Below the pieces are notes generated by a model that saw nothing but the letters and a program-made list of their open reading frames with translations, had not been told where the DNA came from and did not search any database. This document shows, piece by piece, positions 18,378 through 27,572 of a stretch of DNA of 64,000 nt. How positions within the stretch are numbered: the first letter of the stretch is position 1; each line of letters begins with the position of its first letter. Source of the DNA: a virus. The position numbers and the translations under genes were made by a program. Location of the stretch: IMG/VR virus record IMGVR_UViG_3300006931_000029, positions 1 through 64,000 of that record, one strand, 5' to 3'.

Positions 18378-19643
18378 ATGTCCGTTTCAGACGTCACCAT
18401 CAAGCTTCCAAAACCCGAGTGGGTCATCGTATCGTTCAAAGAGCCCGTCCTGTGGGATCGTTCTGAAAATGAGACGTGGATGTTCAATCCGAACCGTCGC
18501 TATATCATCAACAAAGGGCAGGTTGAGAGCGTAGCCGAGAAGATCGACACGATCTCGGAGCTCAAAGGAAGCCGTCTGCACAATCCGCTGCTGGCGAATC
18601 GAAACTTAGCGAACTCCAACATCCTCGTCGAGCGACATCGTGATCGCGGATTCGGTGACTATCTCTTCCTCACCGGTCCGATGAACTACATCAAGCATGT
18701 CTCTGGTGGGAGTGCGAACATCGACGTTTACGCGTTAGCGGATAAGGGAAAGATTCTGGACCACCATCCTGCTCTTCGTTATTCATCGACGCTGTCCGGT
18801 CCAATTGAGTACGACAGCCTGCATCTTTATCACTATCACTGGTTCATCGATACGGTTACGGAGTACGACTCTGAGCCGGACCAGTTGAACGTCTATGACG
18901 CGCTTTACAAGCAGCTCGGCATCGAACACCAGTCTGTCGATCCTCGGTTCAAGCGTCCATCGATGACGTTGTCCAACCAAGACTACAAAGACCTGGACTC
19001 TCTTTACTACTTCATCTACCTGCAGAAGAAGATTGATCTTCGGCGCGTCGGCTATTATGTGGTCGCTCCAACGGCAATGGCGAATCTCCGGTCAGCCAAC
19101 TACCAGTTGTGGCTGACGACGATCATGAACATGGCGAAAGCCCGTCCAGTTGTCGTGCTAGGGTATAGCAACAACTCTCGAGCACCGGCGACCGACATGG
19201 CCTACGGTACGTTCATGCAGCATCTCGACAATCTTGGACCGAACGTAATCAATCTCACAGGCGCAACTCCAATCCGAGTCGCATGCGGTTTGATGTCTCG
19301 AGCCGTCTGTGCCGTGACTCTTGATTCCGGCCTGCTTTACGTGGCGCAGGCGTTCAGAGTTCCTGCCATCTCCATCTGGGGACCTGTGTCGCCGTGGTCT
19401 CGTATCGGCTATGACAAGGATTACATGGAGCTTGCCATCTGGAACAAGGAATCGTGTCGGTTCGCCAGTTGCCAAGCTCATGCCGATTTCCCTCGAAACA
19501 AGTGTCCTCGCGGCGAGAGTCAAGTTGTCTGCGAGCCGATTGGCACCGTAACGCCGGATCAGATCGTTGACAAGATCAGAAAGGTTGAGGCGTCGTTGAA
19601 CGGCACCAAGCCTGTCGAGCCTGATCCGCGGCGTCAAGCGTGA
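18378..19643 (+). CDS. GT9/heptosyltransferase-like glycosyltransferase
   Basis: About 421 residues from ATG 18378 (MSVSDVTIKLPKPEW). The C-terminal half has the GT9 donor-binding signature: LDSGLLYVAQAFRVPAISIWGPVSPWSRIGY, and the acceptor half has RDRGFGDYLFLTGPMNY, like the GxGD step of heptosyltransferases. A cluster FASCQAHADFPRNKCPRG follows the active site, as in the second GT9 protein of this window at 40.0-41.1 kb. Both probably transfer heptose or a similar sugar. Confidence 0.7.
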   Translation: MSVSDVTIKLPKPEWVIVSFKEPVLWDRSENETWMFNPNRRYIINKGQVESVAEKIDTISELKGSRLHNPLLANRNLANSNILVERHRDRGFGDYLFLTGPMNYIKHVSGGSANIDVYALADKGKILDHHPALRYSSTLSGPIEYDSLHLYHYHWFIDTVTEYDSEPDQLNVYDALYKQLGIEHQSVDPRFKRPSMTLSNQDYKDLDSLYYFIYLQKKIDLRRVGYYVVAPTAMANLRSANYQLWLTTIMNMAKARPVVVLGYSNNSRAPATDMAYGTFMQHLDNLGPNVINLTGATPIRVACGLMSRAVCAVTLDSGLLYVAQAFRVPAISIWGPVSPWSRIGYDKDYMELAIWNKESCRFASCQAHADFPRNKCPRGESQVVCEPIGTVTPDQIVDKIRKVEASLNGTKPVEPDPRRQA

Positions 19644-20140
19644 CCGCTTTCGATAGAATCCTGATTGCCGACTACAATGAACGCAATCCGTTCAGGTCGA
19701 TTTTCGCCGAAGAGCAGAGACATACAACGTTCGTCAACGCCCCGCTAGGAACCGCTCCAACCGTGGGAATGGCATCGCCAACTGGAGACACAGACAACGA
19801 CACGTCCACAATTGTCTACACGATTCGTCCGCAGAGAATAACGTACGCCTACACGGAGGTTTTTTCTAATTGCACTTCGTGGACGGGCGGGTGGTACACA
19901 GACAATCGCACCGAGGCGGAAAAAAGAAAAGCGTGGCAGAAGTACTGGCAAGGGCTTTATCGCAAGCCGAGAATTGCCTACGTCAAACTTCAGGATTCCA
20001 GGTTCTTTTCGTCAGTCCGTAGCGTAACGAAAATTCCAGGGATTGTTGAATCCAGAAAGAAAGCTCTCAGTCCTGCCATGCACTCCCATCGGAGATTCAT
20101 GGCAAAGATGATGAAGCCGGTCAGTCAGAGATGTTGTTGA
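19640..20140 (+). CDS. Hypothetical protein
   Basis: 166 residues; GTG start overlaps the stop of the GT9 gene by four nt. Rich in aromatic and basic residues (SWTGGWYTDNRTEAEKRKAWQKYWQG). No recognised family. Its last 20 nt overlap the convergent baseplate gene. Confidence 0.5.
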   Translation: MTAFDRILIADYNERNPFRSIFAEEQRHTTFVNAPLGTAPTVGMASPTGDTDNDTSTIVYTIRPQRITYAYTEVFSNCTSWTGGWYTDNRTEAEKRKAWQKYWQGLYRKPRIAYVKLQDSRFFSSVRSVTKIPGIVESRKKALSPAMHSHRRFMAKMMKPVSQRCC

Positions 20141-22433
20141 GGTAGATGTTGTCGAACCTTGCGAGTTCGAACTGGTCGAGGTCGATTCGAGGAGACGGGT
20201 TTGATGCCGTTTCGAATGACACGCGAGTCACCTCTACAACTCCGTTGACGTTCAACACTACATCTGTGACGTTGGAATTAGACGCTGCCACATTTGCCTG
20301 AGCTGCGGCAAAGATCGAAGCACCCGGAGGGAATCCTGAAATCCACGCGCGAAGAGCTGAACGAATTTCTCGACGCTTGAGCTGAGAGTCGCCGTCTGCG
20401 CGATAGCCGACGTAGATCGAAATGGTGCGTTCACGGGCGTAACCGGTCGCAGGATTCAGTTTCATCGTCAACGTTCCGGGAACTCCATCAACAGCAAACG
20501 TTCCGGTACCGGCAAGAAGGTTGACTTTCGACTTGATAGTCTGGGAAAGATTACCTCCCGAGATAAGCGCAAAACCTGGGACGGCGTCCGGCAGCACTTC
20601 AAGTTTCGAACCGCCCAGGAACAATTGAAAGGCCCACGGCGTTAACGGAGACACCGGGAACGACGCAGAGTAGGCATTGTCCGTCGTGTTCGACGATTGA
20701 AGAGCCAACGAGTAGACGAACTCAGGGTCGGGCGCGGTGAACAATTCGTCTTGGGTGGACGGATAAAGGTCGGCGATTGGGGTCGCGATGTTGAGCGAAT
20801 CGATACCGGGCACCTCGTCCAACGCACGAATGAAGTCGGAGAAGATAACGCCGTTGCCAGGACGCAGCTGAGCAACGATGATTTGCATCTGAGCCAACAA
20901 GCTGTCTGTCGCGTCGTTGACATCGGTACCGGCGAGAACCTTGAAGCGAATACTGACAGGCAGAGGACGCGTTGAACCGTCTGACAGAACTACGTAGTCG
21001 GTTCCCACAGCTTTCCGCTGGAGATAGTCAAGCAGCGCGGCTTTGAGCGAGCCACGGACTGGCGCTAGTGATCCATTGACACCTGATGTCCATGCGCTCA
21101 CGACAACGATATTGCGCTCAAGGAAATCGTTTTCGGCTCGAGTGAATGCCAACGCATAGCGAATCTGACCGAACTTGGGATCGGAAAATCCGGAAGCCAA
21201 CGCTTGGTAGTCGTCTAGCGTCACAGCTCGTCCACCGGCTCTGGTGAATGCAGGAATGTTGGCCCGGGCTTCTTCCAACGTTTCAGCGTCTAGACCGCCG
21301 AAGCCGGGACGAGAGTTAGAGACGTTGACGTTGATCGGATTCGAAAGAGAAGGAATTAGACCGACCAGCGTAGTGTTGATTGCGCCAGAAGCGATGTTGC
21401 CAGCGACTCCGCCACCGACTCGGTACGTCACCACTAGCGTGGCTTCGGTTGGAATTGATTGGCCGAACGTGTCGTCGCCGAATTCCACGATCGTTGACCC
21501 TGACGGAAGTGTGGTGACTTCGAAGATTTGGTCAACCGATTGGCCAGCGTACAACGAATCAACTTGATCCCACGTGTCGCCATTCACCGTCACCGTCACT
21601 GAGTTGTCGATGACAGGTGTGCGACCAAGTTTCACCATGTAATTCTTGATCGACGTCGAAGACGTGACGAACTGTTCGGTGATAGTTTGACCTTGAATCA
21701 ACGAGATGGACCGGTCGATGATTTCGGCGGTGATGACGGCGTCTGCCCCGACCCAAGGCGACGAGAAGAGGATGCGATTTTTTGCCGTCGCGTTTGGACC
21801 TGAGGTAAAGTCAGAGATTTGGTACTCTGTCACACTTGTTGGATTCGTCTTGCGAAAGAGCTGGCCGACTTCGGCGTAATCGTTAACGCTAATCGTCGTG
21901 TCGAGAAGGTCAGCGTAGGCTTTTCCGGAATACACCTGCACGAGAGTTTGTAGGATACTCGTACCGGTTTGGTTCGGATTGAATTGGATGACCGTTCGAA
22001 TCGGGGTCACCTGACCCGTCGAAATCGTGTAGTCCCTGCTAACTTCAAAAGACTGAAGGTTGTCAGCCGTTCGAACTGGAGTCCCTTTGGCAACGAGTAC
22101 GTCCGCGGCCGCGGCAGAGAACAGAGACGTATCGCACGCCACGTTCGCAGGCGCCGGGCCGCGGAGCTTATACCCGACCAACGACCCGACTCGAACTGCC
22201 GACTCGCGCAGTGTCATAGTCGAGATGAAATTCTCCGACGCGGCTCGGTTGACCAGAAAGGCCGTGGATGCCGTTGAGAAAGCGATGGTGTCTAGCAAAA
22301 GTCGACCAAAGTTTCCTGTTTGGAAGTCATTCCAAACACCGGGATAACGAGCCCGGATGCGCTGAATGACAGCGTCCAAGTGGCTATCATAGTCGAACTT
22401 GACGTAGCGTAGTGTGTCGTCGGATGAGGCCAT
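20121..22433 (-). CDS. Baseplate J / gp6-like wedge protein
   Basis: 770 residues. The N-terminus (RYVKFDYDSHLDAVIQRIRARYPG, then GRLLLDTIAFSTASTAFLVNRAASENF) is the hallmark of gp6/J-type baseplate wedge proteins. The middle contains GFGGLDAETLEEARANIPAFTRAGGRAVTLDDYQALA, the classic J-family segment (AET...R.NaP...Ra.R.vT..Dy). This protein forms the wedge of contractile-tail baseplates. Together with the gp25-like protein at 44.9 kb it shows the phage is a myovirus. Confidence 0.92.
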   Translation of the reverse strand: MASSDDTLRYVKFDYDSHLDAVIQRIRARYPGVWNDFQTGNFGRLLLDTIAFSTASTAFLVNRAASENFISTMTLRESAVRVGSLVGYKLRGPAPANVACDTSLFSAAAADVLVAKGTPVRTADNLQSFEVSRDYTISTGQVTPIRTVIQFNPNQTGTSILQTLVQVYSGKAYADLLDTTISVNDYAEVGQLFRKTNPTSVTEYQISDFTSGPNATAKNRILFSSPWVGADAVITAEIIDRSISLIQGQTITEQFVTSSTSIKNYMVKLGRTPVIDNSVTVTVNGDTWDQVDSLYAGQSVDQIFEVTTLPSGSTIVEFGDDTFGQSIPTEATLVVTYRVGGGVAGNIASGAINTTLVGLIPSLSNPINVNVSNSRPGFGGLDAETLEEARANIPAFTRAGGRAVTLDDYQALASGFSDPKFGQIRYALAFTRAENDFLERNIVVVSAWTSGVNGSLAPVRGSLKAALLDYLQRKAVGTDYVVLSDGSTRPLPVSIRFKVLAGTDVNDATDSLLAQMQIIVAQLRPGNGVIFSDFIRALDEVPGIDSLNIATPIADLYPSTQDELFTAPDPEFVYSLALQSSNTTDNAYSASFPVSPLTPWAFQLFLGGSKLEVLPDAVPGFALISGGNLSQTIKSKVNLLAGTGTFAVDGVPGTLTMKLNPATGYARERTISIYVGYRADGDSQLKRREIRSALRAWISGFPPGASIFAAAQANVAASNSNVTDVVLNVNGVVEVTRVSFETASNPSPRIDLDQFELARFDNIYLNNISD

Positions 22434-22472
22434 GGGCGTCTTCCATACCTACATCCGACGACACGGGACCCG

Positions 22473-23504
22473 TTAACGCTTCTTCTTCGTTTTGCTGGCC
22501 GGCTTGGTTGCCGCGACTGGAGGAACAACCGGCTCGCCGGCGTACTCAAAAGTCGGAGGTTGACAGAATCCGGTTCCGGTCAATCCGGTTGGAAACGAGG
22601 AGGTTTTCGGCGTGGCCGGGGCTTTGGAAACGTCGATGCCAAGTTTCTTCAGGCCCTTGGTGTCGGTGTAGTAGAGCTCCATGACGACGAGTTGCACCCC
22701 GTCTTGCCACGCGACCTCAGCCACGGAATCCTGCTGGGTAGCTCCCCAACCGGTACCGAGATTCATGATCGAAACTTCGCCGCCTCCAACAGACATCGAC
22801 GCAGTGATTGTGGTTTCGCCCGCTTCTGCGCCTTGGCTGACGAAGTTGCACGCAGACAAAAGTTGTCCGTCGGCTTTAGGTCCGGCGGCCGACCGCATCA
22901 TGTTACCTCCGAGATTCGCTGAAAACGAGTAGCTCGGTCCACCGACGCCAGCCGACGCCTCACCTGTCATGGAACTGCCCGCGGCACCTGTCGTGGTGCA
23001 GTAAATCCCAGGAGGATAGTAGTACGGGCGAGGACGCCTGTACGGCCATGGCCATGTGTCGTACCATTCGTCGTAGTGATGGTGGTCGTGATGGATGTGT
23101 TTTTCGATGATCTGCGGAGGCTGAGGTTTGACCTTCTCCGCGTGAGCGATCAGCGAGATGACACCGCACTGGGCATCTGATCCTTTAACGGCTTTCGTGT
23201 ACGATTTATCCTTCGTTTCGAACACGAAAGACGCGACATCGTTCAACGATTTTCTCCAGCCTTTTACTTCGTAGGAACTGTAGGCCTCGAGGATGTATCC
23301 TCGCAAGTCCTTCTCATTTCCTGAAACGACCCCGACGCCATCTACCAGCACCGAGACGTGAACTTTTGTCGGATGATTATTCCGAACCTTGATGGTGAAG
23401 GAAACGCCTTTTCGGCCTTCCACGATGGTTCGGCCTTCTGCGCCGAACTCACGAACTGGTCTACCTTCGACGCAGACCTGCATGTCGATTCCGTTCTGAT
23501 TCAT
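22473..23504 (-). CDS. Hypothetical structural protein with His- and Tyr-rich central segment
   Basis: About 343 residues from ATG 23504; a TTG at 23570 with an AAGG upstream is an alternative, but the interval contains a hairpin. The first 150 form a beta-rich domain (VSFTIKVRNNHPTKVHVSVLVDG). A central segment HIHHDHHHYDEWYD then PRPYYYPPG could bind metal, a feature known from tail-spike tips. The C-terminal part is Gly/Ser-rich. Location beside baseplate genes suggests a virion component. Confidence 0.6.
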   Translation of the reverse strand: MNQNGIDMQVCVEGRPVREFGAEGRTIVEGRKGVSFTIKVRNNHPTKVHVSVLVDGVGVVSGNEKDLRGYILEAYSSYEVKGWRKSLNDVASFVFETKDKSYTKAVKGSDAQCGVISLIAHAEKVKPQPPQIIEKHIHHDHHHYDEWYDTWPWPYRRPRPYYYPPGIYCTTTGAAGSSMTGEASAGVGGPSYSFSANLGGNMMRSAAGPKADGQLLSACNFVSQGAEAGETTITASMSVGGGEVSIMNLGTGWGATQQDSVAEVAWQDGVQLVVMELYYTDTKGLKKLGIDVSKAPATPKTSSFPTGLTGTGFCQPPTFEYAGEPVVPPVAATKPASKTKKKR

Positions 23505-23578
23505 TGTTGTTTGCCACCGAGGTGGACTTTTAGTGACGAGAGGTAATTCCCTCGTCGTCGCTAAGAACAACGCTGACC

Positions 23579-24460
23579 TTACGACGTCGCGGTCAACAGC
23601 ACTTGAACCCAGTCTGAAATCACCACGTCGCCGCTATCGATGTCGGTAATCGTTACGTTCACGGCGACAAGAACCGTCTCGTTAAGGCTAAGTCCAGCCG
23701 CGGAAATTGTAGTAGAATCCTGAGTAGGATTGTCAATGGAAACCCGCACGTCGTCCGACATGAGATTCCACTGGTAGGAGAAGTTTCCGCTTCCTCCAGT
23801 GATCGTTGTCGCGACCGAGTCGGTCTCGACCAGCGTTGTTGATCCTGTTGCGATTAGCTGCTGTGTGCTGAGCTCGATGTAGAACGCGTCGAATGACGCC
23901 GTGAGAAAGACCATCACCGAGGATGATGTCACGATAGTTCCATCCGCGTCTGTCACTTTGCACACCACCCGAATCCACGACGTGAATCCAGTGGATGGCG
24001 ATTCAAGTTGAGCCGAGAAAGACGTGGCAGCGCCAGTCGGGCTGCTAGGCCAGATTCCAGCGGTTGCGAAGCTGAAACCGGTGTCTGCTTCCCACGAATA
24101 CGAGTAAGGGGCGACTCCTCCGGTAGCGATTGCAGCGACTGGAGTATCGGTAACGACATCGAGTCCATAGTCCGGTCCGTATTCCGTGCCAAAAAGCCAC
24201 GGAGAGCTCAAAGAAACCGCTAAGGCTGAGGGGGACGGCGCGTTTGTAACATGAAGCGTCTTTGAGACAGAGCTCGTCCTGGAGCCGCAGGTTGTGGTCA
24301 AAACCACGGTGTAGGTTCCTGGCGTAGAGTATGTGTGGACCGGTTCACGAATGGTGGACGTTGCGGCATCGCCGAAGTTCCAGGCCCACGTCGAAGCCAC
24401 GAACGTTGTGCGGTCGAAAAACTTAACGTCAAGGCCACTGATCTCGAAGTCAAACGCCAT
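23579..24460 (-). CDS. PKD/Ig-like domain protein
   Basis: 293 residues. The first 75 are a PKD domain: WNFGDAATSTIREPVHTY followed by GTYTVVLTTTCG. Two further immunoglobulin-like repeats follow, each with a VTDADG or ITDIDSG turn and a W in strand C (YSYSWEAD, FSYQWNL). These modules decorate phage tails and bind carbohydrate or protein. It overlaps the upstream gene by 11 nt. Confidence 0.75.
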   Translation of the reverse strand: MAFDFEISGLDVKFFDRTTFVASTWAWNFGDAATSTIREPVHTYSTPGTYTVVLTTTCGSRTSSVSKTLHVTNAPSPSALAVSLSSPWLFGTEYGPDYGLDVVTDTPVAAIATGGVAPYSYSWEADTGFSFATAGIWPSSPTGAATSFSAQLESPSTGFTSWIRVVCKVTDADGTIVTSSSVMVFLTASFDAFYIELSTQQLIATGSTTLVETDSVATTITGGSGNFSYQWNLMSDDVRVSIDNPTQDSTTISAAGLSLNETVLVAVNVTITDIDSGDVVISDWVQVLLTATS

Positions 24461-24983
24461 GATAAGCAGAATCGAGAGAGATGATGTAGCGCTGAGTCGC
24501 CGCGGCCGTTGAGTAGATCGCCACGTTGAACGTGAACTCTCGACCGAAGAATTGCGGGCTATCGTTCAATTCGGGATAGAGCCCTTTCTTCACGTAAGCC
24601 AAAGTCATGTGAGGATGGTAGTCCGGGTAGTTGTTCGTCACTCGACCGGCAAAAGCTTCAACTAGTTTGGCGTTAAGTTCGAAAATCGATCCCCCTTCGA
24701 CGTCGATCTTCAGGACGTCATGTTTTTCCGACTCGAAACGAGTGATAGCACCAAGCTCAATCGTCACATCACCGAAGTTTTTGACGACGTCTTCGATCTC
24801 GGTAGGTTGGACGTCGGGATGGAATCCGTATAGGACAGTGACGTGAGGTTCCTGCTCGTAGCCGTCCTCGGCAAGGTCCTGTGCGTCAATCGTCTGCCGA
24901 CTCCACTGCAGGATTTCCTCCGAAGGTGTAACGCTCAACATGAGCATCAGACATCCGAACTTGGGAGATTCTTGCAGGAGCAT
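24450..24983 (-). CDS. 2H phosphoesterase (LigT/2'-5' RNA ligase fold)
   Basis: 177 residues. Two HxT motifs, HVTVLYG near residue 47 and HMTLAYV near residue 128, define the 2H phosphoesterase superfamily. Family members open cyclic phosphates on RNA ends or cleave 2'-5' and cyclic nucleotides; phage T4 Acb1, which destroys CBASS signals, has this fold. tRNA end repair is another possibility here because the phage has so many tRNAs. Which substrate is used cannot be told from sequence. Confidence 0.8.
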   Translation of the reverse strand: MLLQESPKFGCLMLMLSVTPSEEILQWSRQTIDAQDLAEDGYEQEPHVTVLYGFHPDVQPTEIEDVVKNFGDVTIELGAITRFESEKHDVLKIDVEGGSIFELNAKLVEAFAGRVTNNYPDYHPHMTLAYVKKGLYPELNDSPQFFGREFTFNVAIYSTAAATQRYIISLDSAYHGV

Positions 24984-25004
24984 GTCCTACCTACTAGTTA
25001 GGCC

Positions 25005-25358
25005 GTGGCAGACATTATTCGAAATCCGGACATCACCGAGGAGATGACCCAGACTTTGGCAGGTCGGGCGTGGTTTGTCTTTTCGATTAACCCAGGCGAC
25101 CGCACCGGAGTCGAGGGAATCGAAGGAAACGACTACGACGTTGCCGGAGAGGGAGTTGACGTCATGGACGAAATTCTGGCCAAGATGGCGAACTATCCGA
25201 GAGGACGTTGGCAGCTAGACTACGGCGGGATCATTCAAGACGTTCGCGAAATCGGCTCAGACAACCTTCGAGACCTGAAAACGGCCTTCATCAACATCTA
25301 CGGCACGGTGAATCGGCCAGATGTCTGGGGAAAACCAGACCAGTGGTGGTTAGGATAA
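25005..25358 (+). CDS. Hypothetical protein
   Basis: 117 residues from a GTG start; divergent from the 2H gene. Contains AGRAWFVFSINPGDRTGVEG and VMDEILAKMANYPRGRWQLDYGG. No family recognised. Ends nine nt into the convergent neighbour. Confidence 0.55.
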   Translation: MADIIRNPDITEEMTQTLAGRAWFVFSINPGDRTGVEGIEGNDYDVAGEGVDVMDEILAKMANYPRGRWQLDYGGIIQDVREIGSDNLRDLKTAFINIYGTVNRPDVWGKPDQWWLG

Positions 25359-25781
25359 GTCTCTAATTCGGCGAACCAAGGCGCTCGTTGACGGACCGTG
25401 TTCCGGCCGTGCCAGAAACGCTAGTTCGATTCCGTACCGCTCGATGACTTCCATCTCAACGGGCGGCAAAGAATTTTGCCACTCTGACCCTTTGACGTGG
25501 ATGTGTTTCCAACCCGGCGGCCGACGTTTGGCTACTGACTCAAGCCAAAGATAAGTTTCCTCCATCAGTTCGACACCGTCGACACACGACAGGTTTTCCA
25601 GCAGCTCTTTGCGTTCGGCTTCGACTACGATAGGGCGACCTGGCTTGTAGGCGGCCACGCTTTTGTCGTTGTTGAGCCCGACGAGAAGAAGAGTGCCAAG
25701 CGCCTTGGCTTCTCTCAAACCTCTGACGTGACCAACATGAAGAAGGTCGAAACAACCGTTTGTTGTGACTAGAATGCTCAC
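25350..25781 (-). CDS. HldE/RfaE2-like cytidylyltransferase-fold enzyme
   Basis: 143 residues, the size of a single nucleotidyltransferase domain. NGCFDLLHVGHVRGLREAKALG contains the HxGH motif and LLVGLNNDKSVAAYKPGRPIV matches the ADP-heptose synthase C-terminal domain (HldE/RfaE2), with ...R..LL..LSCVDGVEL after it. The reaction would be NTP plus sugar-1-phosphate to NDP-sugar, likely ADP-heptose. With the two GT9 proteins it may form a phage heptose or sugar-donor route. Confidence 0.8.
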   Translation of the reverse strand: MSILVTTNGCFDLLHVGHVRGLREAKALGTLLLVGLNNDKSVAAYKPGRPIVVEAERKELLENLSCVDGVELMEETYLWLESVAKRRPPGWKHIHVKGSEWQNSLPPVEMEVIERYGIELAFLARPEHGPSTSALVRRIRDLS

Positions 25782-26140
25782 CGGAATCTCATCCTCTTTT
25801 CAACTCGAACTTGGGCTTGGATAGAGAACCGTGCCGTAGGGAATGCCTCCAACCTTTCAGTCGAGATTGGCTGATTGGTTAATTCACAGATGCCGTAGGT
25901 TCCGCGTTGGATGCGCGTAAGCGCTGCGTCTATGTCTGCCAGTTCGGCGAACATCTTCGCCATGATAGATGACCGGCAATTCTGCTCTGTGACGACCGAA
26001 GCCTTATCGCCAAGGTCGCCGGGGTCATCAACTTCAACCGGCTCTGGTTTTACCGACATCGCCTCCCGGAGTTCGATCATCCGGTTCACGAGAGCAAATC
26101 TTTGCTTCTCGATAAATTCAGGCGTGAAAGGGGAATACAC
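25778..26140 (-). CDS. DksA/TraR-like protein lacking the zinc cysteines
   Basis: 120 residues, GTG start, overlapping the next gene by four nt. The coiled-coil and C-terminal pattern are those of DksA/TraR (IDAALTRIQRGTYGICELTNQPISTERLEAFPTARFSIQAQ), but of the four zinc Cys only one remains. Family members bind the RNA polymerase secondary channel. Regulation of host or phage transcription is inferred; loss of zinc ligands is seen directly. Confidence 0.75.
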   Translation of the reverse strand: MYSPFTPEFIEKQRFALVNRMIELREAMSVKPEPVEVDDPGDLGDKASVVTEQNCRSSIMAKMFAELADIDAALTRIQRGTYGICELTNQPISTERLEAFPTARFSIQAQVRVEKRMRFR

Positions 26141-26159
26141 GCCCTAAATACGGCGAGAC

Positions 26160-26366
26160 TTACGATTCCTTGATCAGTCTAAACTCCTCACCTCGAAGCT
26201 CATCACTCAAAGGGTACGGGAAATCTTTTAAGCATTCTCCTGAGGAGATGAATCGGATCGCTGAGTGAATTGAGTCCGCACGAACTTCGACGTGCAGCAT
26301 GTTCAGCTCTCCTACCGAGAAAAGATACGTTTTCAGCCCTGTCCCAATCGTTACGGCAGCGCTCAT
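26160..26366 (-). CDS. Small hypothetical protein
   Basis: 68 residues (MSAAVTIGTGLKTYLFSVGELN). Short alpha/beta protein with no recognised family, in line with the minus-strand operon. Confidence 0.5.
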   Translation of the reverse strand: MSAAVTIGTGLKTYLFSVGELNMLHVEVRADSIHSAIRFISSGECLKDFPYPLSDELRGEEFRLIKES

Positions 26367-26376
26367 AGGCGGCTAA

Positions 26377-26787
26377 CTATCTCAAGCTGCCGTAAATGTT
26401 TTCGGCTCGCTGCGCGTAATCTTTTTTGCCTGCGTTTAGCTTTCCAAGTCTCACATTTTCAAAACCTGCGCACCAAACCAAAGCGATGAAATAAGGTGTC
26501 TCAGCTGCTCCAATTTTAGGAAGCTGCTTGCGAATCCAGTTAACGTGAGCCGAAGCGACACGTCTCTGTTCAGCAACGCATTCGGGTCTTTTACTAGACG
26601 CCCACGAGATGTGTTCTCGTGAGTATTGACGCCAAACCGATGGTAGAATTTGCCACGGTCCTTGCTCCCCAGCCTTGCCGGTAGTCGAAGAGTTTTCGAC
26701 TACCCTGATCGTCTCGACCATCTTGGCCAAGTCGACTGAAGCGAAGGCTGAAGAGCAGAGGAACGCAAGGATAAAAACTAGCCGCAT
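26377..26787 (-). CDS. Exported lysozyme/transglycosylase-like protein
   Basis: About 136 residues from ATG 26787, which shares a base with the upstream TGA. The first 16 residues (MRLVFILAFLCSSAFA) are a signal peptide. The mature part contains VENSSTTGKAGEQGPWQIL then VWRQYSREH, the Glu and GxxGPwQi pattern of SLT-type lysozyme-like enzymes. It probably cleaves peptidoglycan from the periplasm, as an endolysin or penetration enzyme. Confidence 0.65.
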   Translation of the reverse strand: MRLVFILAFLCSSAFASVDLAKMVETIRVVENSSTTGKAGEQGPWQILPSVWRQYSREHISWASSKRPECVAEQRRVASAHVNWIRKQLPKIGAAETPYFIALVWCAGFENVRLGKLNAGKKDYAQRAENIYGSLR

Positions 26788-27527
26788 CACTTCACCGTTG
26801 CGACCGGCGTGAGAGTGACGGTGTTGGAGACAACCTCGAAGATTTGCTCCTGAGCAACGACGCTCGGGAACTTGGTCCAACGCTCGGCGTGGAAGTTGGT
26901 GAGAGGAAGGACCTTCTTCGTAACGGCGAGAGGCGTTTTGGTGCCCTCGGGCAGCATTTTCTTCGCGACCAACTCGGCGGTCACCTTTTCAATGGCCTTC
27001 GCGTACGCGTCGAACACCTTCTGGTTGAACTCGCCATTCTCGCCGGTTTGAAAGATTTTGCTGTTGAAACCAGCCGTGACGGTTTCCTGCATGAAGTTGT
27101 TGATCGACAGGCGGTCGGCTTTGGCCTTGTCGGCATTTGTCGGACGCAGCAGGTCTTCGAAGAGACTGTCGGCTGTGCTTGCATCGCACGCGGAATAGCG
27201 ATCCTGGAACGTGAGGCGTACGACTTCGCCGTCGCCAGCCATTGCGTCCTTGTCTTCGCCGGCCTCATCTTTGCCCTGATCTTGGAGCAACTGGATCGAC
27301 GTGGCGGGATTGGTCGGGTTCGCGATATTGAACGTGAAGAGCTCGGCGATACCCTTTTGCAGTAACTTGGCTCGTTCTTCTTTCTGGATCGCCTCTTGAC
27401 GTTTCAACTCCGCGGTAGCCTCGATGAACCGAGCGACCGAACGGCCTGAGATTTTGACGACCGGCGTATCTCCGCTCTTGGTAACCGGAGCCGTTTCAGC
27501 GATAGTGGATAAGCGTTTGAGTGCCAT
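26787..27527 (-). CDS. Hypothetical protein
   Basis: 246 residues from ATG 27527 (MALKRLSTIAETAPVT). Long helices rich in Lys and Glu (FIEATAELKRQEAIQKEERAKLLQKGIAELF), then an alpha/beta region. No family recognised. The TTTTTTGTTTAC element lies 34 nt upstream. Confidence 0.6.
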   Translation of the reverse strand: MALKRLSTIAETAPVTKSGDTPVVKISGRSVARFIEATAELKRQEAIQKEERAKLLQKGIAELFTFNIANPTNPATSIQLLQDQGKDEAGEDKDAMAGDGEVVRLTFQDRYSACDASTADSLFEDLLRPTNADKAKADRLSINNFMQETVTAGFNSKIFQTGENGEFNQKVFDAYAKAIEKVTAELVAKKMLPEGTKTPLAVTKKVLPLTNFHAERWTKFPSVVAQEQIFEVVSNTVTLTPVATVK

Positions 27528-27560
27528 AGTGGGAGTTACAATGTGCTTGGGTTGAAAAAT

Positions 27561-27572
27561 GTAAACAAAAAA
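27561..27572 (-). promoter_or_regulatory. Candidate promoter element TTTTTTGTTTAC
   Basis: 34 nt upstream of the ATG at 27527, immediately downstream of a hairpin terminator of the preceding gene. Confidence 0.5.

Noticed and set aside
25778-26140. Functional zinc-finger DksA
   Set aside because: Only one of four zinc cysteines is present.
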